DNA of 5,492 nucleotides from Flavobacteriaceae bacterium (GTDB lineage Bacteria > Bacteroidota > Bacteroidia > Flavobacteriales > Flavobacteriaceae). The DNA lies in contig JABSPN010000233.1 in assembly GCA_013214425.1 (NCBI GenBank), positions 1 through 5,492 on the forward strand, given 5' to 3'. Positions 1 to 5,492 of this stretch are shown piece by piece. Position 1 is the stretch's first letter; each line of letters begins with the position of its first letter. The position numbers and the translations under genes were made by a program. The notes beneath the pieces were generated by a model, which was not told the origin of the DNA, did not search any database, and worked only from the letters and a program-made list of their open reading frames with translations.

Positions 1-219
1 TTAAAACTTTTTAAACGAGCACTCATTAGAGTCGGTATCAAGAAAAACGCCACACTTCATACACTGAGGCACAGTTTCGCGACTCATTTGTTAGAAGAAG
101 GTGTAGGAATTGTTCACATAAAAAATAATTAGGATAGTAGTATCAGAACAACACAAATTTATACGCACGTAACTAACAAAAGCTTAATTTGCATTAAAAG
201 CCCATTTGAAACATTATAG
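1..219 (+). pseudogene. Tyrosine recombinase (XerC/D or integron-integrase type), decayed C-terminal fragment
   Basis: Reading frame 1 from the left edge encodes the end of a phage-integrase-family catalytic domain. The [15 protein letters not shown] segment at 58-102 carries the His-x-x-Arg-His box (His 58-60, Arg 67-69, His 70-72). The IYTHV segment at 157-171 carries the presumed nucleophile Tyr at 160-162. The frame ends at a TAG at 217-219 after a KSPFETL-like tail, which suits flavobacterial integrases. Between the two motifs the frame is broken by an in-frame TAG at 130-132. The usual LLGH motif, with its second conserved His, is missing there, so this copy cannot make an active enzyme from the part seen. 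The 5' part, including the first catalytic Arg, lies outside the window. Family members cut and rejoin DNA for integration or excision. Family assignment is firm. The exact subfamily (mobile-element integrase, integron-like or Xer-like) is not resolved. A sequencing error near the A-run at 120-125 could explain one lesion but not the missing codons. Confidence 0.85.
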
Positions 220-261
220 TACCCCATGATACAATTAACACGAAAATTGATTTTATATTAA

Positions 262-300
262 CCCTTTTGATGTAAATCAAAAAAAGGGCTTATTTTTGTT
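262..300 (+). terminator. Probable Rho-independent terminator after the recombinase remnant
   Basis: An inverted repeat pairs CCCTTTTGAT (262-271) with ATCAAAAAAAGGG (276-288) around a GTAA loop, leaving about three A residues bulged. A T-rich stretch (290-300) follows. This is terminator-like in the + direction and would end transcription arriving from the recombinase remnant. The bulge lowers confidence. The same bases also carry the likely promoter of the next gene. Confidence 0.55.
267..298 (+). promoter_or_regulatory. Bacteroidota-type promoter for the aminopeptidase P gene
   Basis: TTG at 267-269 and TATTTTTG at 291-298 are 21 bases apart. This matches the Bacteroidota vegetative consensus TTG-N17-23-TAnnTTTG. 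Transcription would start near 305, giving a leader of about 17 bases before the ATG at 322. The leader is A-rich (AATAAAAAAACATC) and has no Shine-Dalgarno sequence, which is usual in this phylum. The -33 box lies in the left arm of the hairpin at 262-288, and the -7 box lies in its T-tract. Confidence 0.6.
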
Positions 301-321
301 AGCATTCAATAAAAAAACATC

Positions 322-1614
322 ATGAAATACCATCCTATAAGCTCTAGTTTATTCGTTAAGAACAGACAAAATTTTATGGCCAAAATGAAGCCTTCTAGTA
401 TTGCTGTTTTTAATAGTAACGATATCTATCCAATTAGTGCAGACAGCACAATGCCATTTGAGCAACACCGGGATATCTTTTATTTATCTGGTGTAGATCA
501 GGAAGAAAGTATTTTAGTGATGTTTCCAGATGCTCCGAAATCAGAGCATAGAGAAATCCTATTCTTAAAAGAAACGAATGAACATATCGCTGTTTGGGAA
601 GGTGAAAAACTTACTAAAGAAGCTGCTTTTAATACTTCAGGAATAAAAACTGTGTATTGGTTACAAGATTTTGAGCGTATTTTTGCTGAAATCATGGCAC
701 TATGTGATACGGTTTATGTCAATACCAATGAACATTACCGAGCTAATGTTGAAACTGAAACTCGCGAAGATCGCTTTACTAAATGGTGGAAAAACAAATA
801 TCCTTCACATAGCGTTGCTAAAAGTAACCCTATTTTACAACGATTACGTTCTGTAAAAGATCAACTAGAATTAGAGTTAATTCAAACAGCTTGTAATATT
901 ACCGAAAAAGGATTTAGAAGAATTTTAAACTTCGTACAACCTGGAGTTTGGGAGTATGAAATTGAAGCTGAATTCATCCATGAATTTTTAAGAAATCGTT
1001 CGAAAAAGTTTGCCTATACTCCTATTGTTGCTTCAGGTAAAAATGCGAACGTATTACACTACATTGAAAACAACCAGCAGTGTAAAGATGGTGATTTATT
1101 ATTATTAGATGTAGGAGCAGAATATGCAAATTATTCTAGCGATATGACCAGAACTATCCCAGTAAACAGACGTTTTACTGATCGCCAAAAAAAAGTTTAC
1201 AATGCCGTAAATCGCGTAAAGAATGATGCCACAAAAATGCTAGTTCCTGGTGTGATTTGGTCAGATTATCATGTAGAAGTTGGTAAGTTAATGACTTCTG
1301 AATTATTAGGTTTAGGATTAATTGATAAAGCCGATGTGCAAAATGAAGATCCGAATTGGCCCGCCTACAAAAAATACTTCATGCACGGAACCTCTCACCA
1401 TATGGGATTGGATACGCATGATTATGGATTATTACACGAACCGATGCAAGCCAACATGGTCTTTACCGTAGAGCCTGGAATTTATATTCCAGATGAAGGC
1501 TTCGGAATTCGTTTAGAAGACGATGTGGTGATTCAACCAAGCGGGGAACCGTTCAACTTAATGAGGAATATCCCAATTGAAGCAGACGAAATAGAAGACA
1601 TTATGAATGCATAA
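322..1614 (+). CDS. pepP: Aminopeptidase P family protein (Xaa-Pro aminopeptidase, peptidase M24B)
   Basis: This 430-residue cytoplasmic-type enzyme (no signal peptide or membrane segment) should remove the N-terminal residue from peptides with proline in second position, using two divalent metal ions. An AMP_N-like domain covers roughly residues 5-135, and the pita-bread M24 catalytic domain roughly 175-425. All five expected metal ligands are visible: Asp263 (LLLLDVGAE), Asp274 (SSDMTRT), His359 (HGTSHHMG), Glu384 (TVEPGIY) and Glu399 (IRLEDD). His355 and His366 match the additional active-site histidines of E. coli PepP. The 11-residue Asp-Asp spacing also matches. The loop between the last two Glu ligands is shorter than in E. 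coli PepP (15 versus 23 residues), a compact form common in the family. Length is close to the E. coli enzyme. The ATG at 322 is chosen because a promoter box lies just upstream and the AMP_N domain starts here. The gene stands alone, ending in a strong terminator. A prolidase-like specificity cannot be excluded from sequence. Confidence 0.93.
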   Translation: MKYHPISSSLFVKNRQNFMAKMKPSSIAVFNSNDIYPISADSTMPFEQHRDIFYLSGVDQEESILVMFPDAPKSEHREILFLKETNEHIAVWEGEKLTKEAAFNTSGIKTVYWLQDFERIFAEIMALCDTVYVNTNEHYRANVETETREDRFTKWWKNKYPSHSVAKSNPILQRLRSVKDQLELELIQTACNITEKGFRRILNFVQPGVWEYEIEAEFIHEFLRNRSKKFAYTPIVASGKNANVLHYIENNQQCKDGDLLLLDVGAEYANYSSDMTRTIPVNRRFTDRQKKVYNAVNRVKNDATKMLVPGVIWSDYHVEVGKLMTSELLGLGLIDKADVQNEDPNWPAYKKYFMHGTSHHMGLDTHDYGLLHEPMQANMVFTVEPGIYIPDEGFGIRLEDDVVIQPSGEPFNLMRNIPIEADEIEDIMNA

Positions 1615-1640
1615 AAAAAGAGGCCAATGGCCTCTTTTTT
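1614..1640. terminator. Bidirectional Rho-independent terminator between pepP and brnQ
   Basis: A perfect 12-bp stem (1614-1625 with 1629-1640) has GC-rich tips AGAGGCC/GGCCTCT and a 3-base AAT loop. It is flanked by an A-run on the left and a T-run on the right, so it works as a terminator on both strands. It begins at the last base of the pepP stop codon and lies 19 bases beyond the brnQ stop codon, so it would serve both convergent genes. Confidence 0.93.
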
Positions 1641-1659
1641 ATTGTTATTATCTCGGTAT

Positions 1660-2952
1660 TTAATTCTCTTTATGAGTAGCAAAAGAGATAAAGTTCATTA
1701 CGATGAAAATGATAAAAGCAGGAATAAACCATCCAAATCCGTTACTAGCTAAAGGAATATTGTCGATTAAACTCGCTACAGATTCTTTTGTTGAGGGTAT
1801 GTGATTCAGCATATCAGGAATACTAAATAGCATAGTAACAAAAGTTACCGCTCTAAACACAATTGGGCTTGTCCACTTATCATTTAGTGAGTTCATCAAA
1901 ATGAAGACTATCGTAATAGGATAAATCACCATTAAAACAGGAATTGCTATTACTATAATTGAATGGAAGTCTAGCTGTCCAACAATAATACCAAATAACC
2001 AGGCAATAATAGCTGTAGCAATAAATGCTTTTTGGGAATTAAATAATCCTTTGAAATAATCGGCGGTTCCAGTTGTAATTCCTACTGCAGTTGTAAAACA
2101 GGCTAAAGAGACTAATACACTTAAAAAAGTAGTTCCTATATTGCCTAAAGTTTTAGAACTAATACCTCTTAAGAAATCCGGATAGGTGATATCAGCAGAA
2201 AATTCAGAACTAAATAAGGCTCCCTGTAATATCAATCCGGTATATATTAATGCTAATCCACTACCAGCAATAAGTCCTGTTTTTATCAATATCTTTTTCT
2301 TATCCTCATAACTGGTATATCCTTTTAAGTTTAAGGATATGATGATCACGCCTCCTATTAATAATCCTCCCAAAGTATCAAACGTTTGGTATCCTTCCAA
2401 GAACCCTCTAAAAAAGGGCGTCTGACTCTCAGCATAATGATACATTTCAGGATGATCCGCAAAAGTTCCAATCCCAATGATCAGCAATAAAATCCCAACA
2501 ATTAATGGCGTCAAAAACTTTCCTATATAATGAAGAATTTTAGCTCTTTTAACGACAAATAAAAAGACCAAAGCAAAATAGATGGTACTGGTCAAAAGCG
2601 AGGAAGTTTCAAAATAAGGTGCTACGGCCATTTCATGGGTCAATGCTGCCGTACGCGGATTGGGAATTGCAATCGATATCAAATAGATAATCACACAAAA
2701 TACGACACTGAATATGGGCGATACTTTCTTTCCAAAATCGTACATGGTACCTTGCAATCGAGCATGAGCATATATGGCTAAAATAGGGAGCACAACGCCA
2801 GAGAGAATAAATCCAATGGTCACCCATCCCCAGGTATCGCCAGCTTTTAATCCCAGTAATGGTGGTAAGGTTAAATTTCCTGCTCCGAAAAACATCGAAA
2901 ACAAGGCTAAACCAATAATGAAATAATCTCTTTTATTTTGTGGCATGCTCAT
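1660..2952 (-). CDS. brnQ: Branched-chain amino acid:cation symporter, BrnQ/LIVCS family
   Basis: This 430-residue inner-membrane carrier is of the LIVCS type, which imports leucine, isoleucine and valine with Na+ or H+. About 12 hydrophobic segments can be drawn, roughly at residues 9-28, 41-63, 79-97, 119-136, 144-163, 190-207, 223-246, 275-297, 311-325, 331-354, 365-380 and 404-425. Family-typical motifs are FFGAGNLTLPP (21-31) near the N-terminus, IPNPRTAA (96-103) after the third segment, and ACFTTAVGITTG (284-295) in the eighth. Length is typical and the frame is unbroken, with a short polar C-terminus (THKEN). The listed start is the ATG at 2950-2952. A second ATG two codons later (2944-2946) is equally plausible, and a weak TACATTTA box on the - strand (2967-2974) lies 20 bases upstream of it. 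No Shine-Dalgarno sequence is seen. The gene is convergent with pepP and divergent from the hydrolase gene. Family is firm. Substrate and coupling ion are inferred from the family. Confidence 0.93.
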   Translation of the reverse strand: MSMPQNKRDYFIIGLALFSMFFGAGNLTLPPLLGLKAGDTWGWVTIGFILSGVVLPILAIYAHARLQGTMYDFGKKVSPIFSVVFCVIIYLISIAIPNPRTAALTHEMAVAPYFETSSLLTSTIYFALVFLFVVKRAKILHYIGKFLTPLIVGILLLIIGIGTFADHPEMYHYAESQTPFFRGFLEGYQTFDTLGGLLIGGVIIISLNLKGYTSYEDKKKILIKTGLIAGSGLALIYTGLILQGALFSSEFSADITYPDFLRGISSKTLGNIGTTFLSVLVSLACFTTAVGITTGTADYFKGLFNSQKAFIATAIIAWLFGIIVGQLDFHSIIVIAIPVLMVIYPITIVFILMNSLNDKWTSPIVFRAVTFVTMLFSIPDMLNHIPSTKESVASLIDNIPLASNGFGWFIPAFIIFIVMNFISFATHKEN

Positions 2953-2953
2953 C

Positions 2954-2961
2954 TATATTTG
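2954..2961 (+). promoter_or_regulatory. Promoter -7 box for the alpha/beta hydrolase gene
   Basis: TATATTTG matches the Bacteroidota -7 consensus TAnnTTTG exactly and ends 21 bases before the ATG at 2983. The nearest upstream TTG (2938-2940) is only 13 bases away, shorter than the usual 17-23, so the -33 part is weak or absent. The box abuts the brnQ start codon, so any -33 contact would lie inside brnQ coding sequence. Confidence 0.45.
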
Positions 2962-2982
2962 CACTTTAAATGTACTAATAAT

Positions 2983-3762
2983 ATGCACATACACCATAAA
3001 GGAGCAATAATTTCTTTTTCTGATGAAGGTTCAGGTTCTGTACTTGTTTTATTGCATGGGTTTCTTGAAAACTCAAGCATGTGGAACCAACTTAAACCAA
3101 AACTAATTGAGCGCTACAGAGTTATTTCAATTGATTTGTTAGGGCACGGAAAAACAGAATGTTTAGGTTATGTACATAGCATGGAACAAATGGCTGAAGC
3201 CGTTGAAGCCGTATTACATCATTTAAAAATAAGACGAAGTGTGTTTGTAGGACATTCTATGGGAGGTTATGTAGCACTTGCTTTTGCTGAAAAACAACCC
3301 GATAGTGTAAAAGGTTTAGTCTTATTAAACTCTACAACCAGAGCCGATTCTAAAGAACGAAAAATCAATAGAGACAGGGCCATAAAAGCAGTTAAAGTAA
3401 ATCATAAAAGCTTTGTTAGAATGGCCATAAGCAATCTATTTAGGCCTAAAAACAGAACTATTTTTAGTGAGGCAATAAAAGTCGTTAAAAAAGAAGCTTT
3501 ACAAACTCCTCTTCAGGGAATTGTCGCTGCTCTTGAAGGCATGAAAATACGTGAAGATCGCGAAGCTTTACTTCATTTCTCTCCCTATCAAAAATTAATG
3601 ATTATTGGTAAAAAAGATCCTGTTTTAAATTTTGAAGAATCTATAGAACAGGCCAATCAGGCAGGTATTGAAACAGTAATACTTCCCGATGGTCATATGA
3701 GTCATATAGAAAACCACGAGGAAGTATCAGAGGCTTTATTATCTTTTATTAAGAGTTGTTAA
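2983..3762 (+). CDS. Alpha/beta hydrolase fold protein, substrate unknown
   Basis: This 259-residue soluble protein has a single alpha/beta hydrolase domain with no signal peptide. The oxyanion-hole motif HGF is at residues 25-27 and DLLGHGKT at 51-58. The nucleophile elbow GHSMGG (90-95) places Ser92 as catalytic. The likely acid is Asp212 (GKKDPV) and the likely base His238 (DGHMSH), though His241 is close by. Residues about 120-170 form the probable cap domain and are very rich in Lys and Arg. The frame is open from an ATG at 2938, but that start would overlap the brnQ start and place the TATATTTG promoter box inside the gene. The ATG at 2983 also gives the usual short N-terminus before the first beta strand, so it is preferred. 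The fold covers esterases, haloperoxidase-like enzymes and MenH-type synthases. The context does not choose among them, so no gene name is given. Its stop lies 3 bases from that of the convergent hydratase gene. Confidence 0.88.
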   Translation: MHIHHKGAIISFSDEGSGSVLVLLHGFLENSSMWNQLKPKLIERYRVISIDLLGHGKTECLGYVHSMEQMAEAVEAVLHHLKIRRSVFVGHSMGGYVALAFAEKQPDSVKGLVLLNSTTRADSKERKINRDRAIKAVKVNHKSFVRMAISNLFRPKNRTIFSEAIKVVKKEALQTPLQGIVAALEGMKIREDREALLHFSPYQKLMIIGKKDPVLNFEESIEQANQAGIETVILPDGHMSHIENHEEVSEALLSFIKSC

Positions 3763-3765
3763 GAC

Positions 3766-4548
3766 TTATTTCCCCGGAAAATCTGCTTTGCGCTTTTCTA
3801 AAAAGGCTGTAGTTCCCTCTTTAAAATCTTCTGTTCCAAAGCATACACCAAACTGAGTGATCTCTGTCTGATATCCATTAACTCCATCTATATAATTATC
3901 ATTGATACATTTAATCGCATGACCAATTGCTACAGAAGAATTACGCATAATTTTTCCTGCAATTTTATTAGCTAAAGGCAATAATTCTTCCTGACTCGTT
4001 ACATGGTTCACTAATCCGTAAGATAAAGCGTCTTCTGCAGAAATCATACCCGCAGTCATCACCATTTCCATGGCCCTTCCTTTACCAACTAATTGAGGTA
4101 AACGCTGTGTTCCTCCGTATCCTGGAATCACTCCTAAAGACACTTCTGGAAGACCCATTTTAGCATTATCACTAGCCACTCTAAAGTGAGAAGCCATTGC
4201 TAATTCTAATCCGCCACCTAAAGCAAAACCATTGACGGCAGCAATAACTGGTGTCGATAAATTTTCAATAAAAGAGAATAAGATTTCTTGTCCGTTTCGT
4301 GCTAGTTCAGCTCCTCTCTCAACAGAGAAATCAGCAAATTCTGCAATATCAGCTCCTGCTACGAACGCTTTTTCACCGCTACCAGTTATAATAATAACTT
4401 TGGTTTCAGCATCTTCATGTAACGCTTTGAAGGCTTCATGTAATTCTTGAATGGTAGCTTTGTTTAGCGCATTAAGTTTTGATGGTCTGTTAATCGTAAC
4501 CGTTGCAACACCATTTTCTTGAGCGACTAATATATTTTCGTAGTTCAT
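3766..4548 (-). CDS. Enoyl-CoA hydratase/isomerase family protein (crotonase fold)
   Basis: This 260-residue cytoplasmic enzyme probably adds water to trans-2-enoyl-CoA (crotonyl-CoA-like) thioesters in fatty-acid or branched-chain amino acid breakdown. Crotonase-fold hallmarks are present in order: RPSKLNAL (21-28) in the CoA-binding region, AFVAGADIAE (61-70) and NGFALGGGLELA (106-117) forming the oxyanion hole (Gly112), and LPEVSLGVIPGYGGTQRL (133-150). Glu115 and Glu135 match the two catalytic glutamates of rat crotonase (Glu144 and Glu164) with the same 20-residue spacing. Their presence supports true hydratase activity rather than a diverged crotonase. Length is typical of the monofunctional short form. 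The ATG at 4546-4548 has an AGGA four bases upstream, an unusual Shine-Dalgarno-like match for this phylum. A TACATTTG box lies 26 bases upstream. The gene follows the sensor kinase by 64 bases on the same strand, so read-through is possible. Chain-length preference, and 3-hydroxybutyryl-CoA dehydratase versus general hydratase, cannot be settled. Confidence 0.92.
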   Translation of the reverse strand: MNYENILVAQENGVATVTINRPSKLNALNKATIQELHEAFKALHEDAETKVIIITGSGEKAFVAGADIAEFADFSVERGAELARNGQEILFSFIENLSTPVIAAVNGFALGGGLELAMASHFRVASDNAKMGLPEVSLGVIPGYGGTQRLPQLVGKGRAMEMVMTAGMISAEDALSYGLVNHVTSQEELLPLANKIAGKIMRNSSVAIGHAIKCINDNYIDGVNGYQTEITQFGVCFGTEDFKEGTTAFLEKRKADFPGK

Positions 4549-4574
4549 TATTTCCTGAAGTTTTTAATGGACTA

Positions 4575-4582
4575 CAAATGTA
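4575..4582 (-). promoter_or_regulatory. Promoter -7 box for the enoyl-CoA hydratase gene, inside a dyad
   Basis: On the - strand these bases read TACATTTG, an exact TAnnTTTG match 26 bases before the hydratase ATG. No TTG is found 17-23 bases further upstream, so the -33 part is poor. The box sits inside the near-palindrome CTACATTTGTAG (4572-4583, 5-bp arms around a 2-base centre), which could be a protein-binding site or chance. Confidence 0.45.
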
Positions 4583-4612
4583 GGGAATCGGGATATAAAA
4601 ATGAAAGTGAAT

Positions 4613-5492
4613 CTAAACCTTTGGAATCCTGACCATAAAAATTGTTCCGAGATCTTTTTGAGAAGTAAACGTGAGCGATCCTTTATAGGTTTCAATAATC
4701 TTTTTAACCATAGGTAGTCCCAGACCCATTCCACTGGTTTTTGTTGTAAACTTAGGTTCAAATATTTTAGATTTATTTTCTTCTGAAATACCAATACCAT
4801 TATCTGAAACGGCAATCACAACATCTTGCGCTTCCTCTCTCACTGAAATCACAACGCTAGGTTCTCGTACTTCAGATTTAGCCTGAATGGCATTTTTAAC
4901 TAAATTGGTGACGACTCGAATTAATTGTGTTCGGTCAAACTCAGCGATAATGGCTTCTTTTTCAGCATTAAATACAATGTAATGTTCATTAAAAATATCT
5001 AAGGCTAATCGAACCACCTCAACAATATTCAATGTTTCATTTTTTTGAGCGGGCATCTTGGCAAAACTTGAAAAAGCTGAAGCAATAGAACTCAATGTAT
5101 CGATTTGTTGAATTAACGTTTTTGAATATTCGGCTACTTTTTCGTGAATATTTGGATCTTCAGGATTAAATTTTCTTTCAAAACTTTGAACCGATAAGCG
5201 CATCGGTGTTAAGGGATTTTTAATCTCATGTGCCACTTGTTTTGCCATTTCTCTCCAGGCTTGTTCACGCTCACTTGTAGCCAGTTTTACTGCACTTTCC
5301 TCCAATTCATCTATCATACTATTGTAGGCTGCAATAAGTTGCTTGATTTCATCAGTGGCGTCGACATCAATTTTGGTATTTCGCTTTTCCAGTCTTGTCT
5401 GAGTTAAACGATCACTAATAGCTTTTAGAGATCTTGTGATAGATTTTGACAGGAAATAAGCCAACGCAACAGCCATGACAAACATCAGAATG
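4613..5492 (-). CDS. Sensor histidine kinase, NtrY-like (HAMP-HisKA-HATPase), 5' end outside window
   Basis: The visible part is about 293 codons. The frame stays open through the right edge, so the ATG at 5483-5485 is probably internal. Residues below are counted from that Met. The end of a transmembrane helix (ILMFVMAVALAYFL) leads into a HAMP linker (about 15-66). Next comes a HisKA dimerisation domain with the phospho-acceptor His86 in QVAHEIKNPLTP, then a HATPase_c domain. The latter shows an N box (NLVKNAIQA, Asn194 and Asn198), G1 box DNGIG (228-232), F box IFEPKFTTK (241-249) and G2 box GMGLGL (252-257). All kinase motifs are intact, so it should autophosphorylate and pass phosphate to a response regulator. 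The REMAKQVAHEIKNPLTPMRLS segment resembles NtrY-type kinases. The sensor domain is not visible, so the signal is unknown. No response regulator gene is present on the downstream side. It lies 64 bases upstream of the hydratase gene, with no terminator hairpin between them. Confidence 0.92.
   Translation of the reverse strand, partial: ILMFVMAVALAYFLSKSITRSLKAISDRLTQTRLEKRNTKIDVDATDEIKQLIAAYNSMIDELEESAVKLATSEREQAWREMAKQVAHEIKNPLTPMRLSVQSFERKFNPEDPNIHEKVAEYSKTLIQQIDTLSSIASAFSSFAKMPAQKNETLNIVEVVRLALDIFNEHYIVFNAEKEAIIAEFDRTQLIRVVTNLVKNAIQAKSEVREPSVVISVREEAQDVVIAVSDNGIGISEENKSKIFEPKFTTKTSGMGLGLPMVKKIIETYKGSLTFTSQKDLGTIFMVRIPKV

Noticed and set aside
243..254. AAAATTGATTTT inverted repeat
   Set aside because: It is a short all-AT arm pair in AT-rich DNA with no neighbouring signal. 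It is expected by chance.
1..321. Possible attachment site, tRNA or cassette recombination site beside the recombinase remnant
   Set aside because: I see no tRNA-like cloverleaf, paired direct repeats or attC-like structure in these bases. Any such site would lie outside the window.
498..856. Short open frames on both strands inside pepP (498-695 -, 671-856 +)
   Set aside because: Both overlap the intact aminopeptidase frame. They have no recognisable domain and no promoter box of their own.
2633..2827. Short - strand open frame inside brnQ
   Set aside because: It is an alternate-frame shadow of the transporter, whose own frame carries the conserved motifs here.
2938..2982. Longer hydrolase start at 2938, adding 15 residues
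   Set aside because: It would overlap the brnQ start and contain the TATATTTG promoter box. The added residues do not look like part of the fold or a signal peptide.
3792..3807. GCTTTTCTAAAAAGGC inverted repeat as a possible terminator for the hydrolase
   Set aside because: The stem is AT-rich and imperfect, it lies inside hydratase coding sequence, and no T-tract follows it in the + direction.
4232..4450. Open frame of 72 codons on the + strand opposite the hydratase
   Set aside because: It is a low-complexity Ser/Ala/Asn-rich translation that is simply the antisense of the crotonase gene. It has no promoter or ribosome-site support.
4564..4815. Open frame of 83 codons on the - strand
   Set aside because: It lies mostly inside the kinase gene in another frame. 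It shows no recognisable motif, and the kinase frame there encodes the conserved G1, F and G2 boxes.

Overview
The window looks like chromosomal DNA from a member of the Bacteroidota, most likely a flavobacterium (Flavobacteriaceae). It is AT-rich. The start codons mostly lack Shine-Dalgarno sequences and sit 20-26 bases downstream of TAnnTTTG boxes, the -7 element typical of this phylum. The protein sequences also read like flavobacterial family members. Genus and species cannot be told from the sequence alone.

Layout, left to right. Positions 1-219 hold the C-terminal end of a decayed tyrosine recombinase, with a stop codon and small deletions in its catalytic core. A hairpin and an overlapping promoter (262-300) separate it from an aminopeptidase P gene (322-1614, +). 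A strong bidirectional terminator (1614-1640) divides this gene from a convergent branched-chain amino acid transporter gene, brnQ (1660-2952, -). brnQ is divergent from an alpha/beta hydrolase gene (2983-3762, +), with only 30 bases between the start codons. The hydrolase gene converges with an enoyl-CoA hydratase gene (3766-4548, -), leaving 3 bases between their stop codons. Upstream of the hydratase on the same strand is the 3' part of a sensor histidine kinase gene (4613 to the right edge, -), whose N-terminus lies outside the window.

How the genes relate. Every intact gene is an ordinary housekeeping or metabolic type. Proline-peptide hydrolysis, branched-chain amino acid import and a crotonase-fold hydratase would all fit a peptide- and amino-acid-using lifestyle. 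However, the alternating strands argue against one co-regulated pathway. Only the kinase and hydratase could share a transcript, and the hydratase appears to have its own promoter box.

I found no new system, CRISPR array, tRNA, rRNA or intact mobile element. The points most worth a second look are the damaged recombinase, the hairpin/promoter overlap before the aminopeptidase, the very tight divergent promoter region, and the promoter box inside a dyad before the hydratase.
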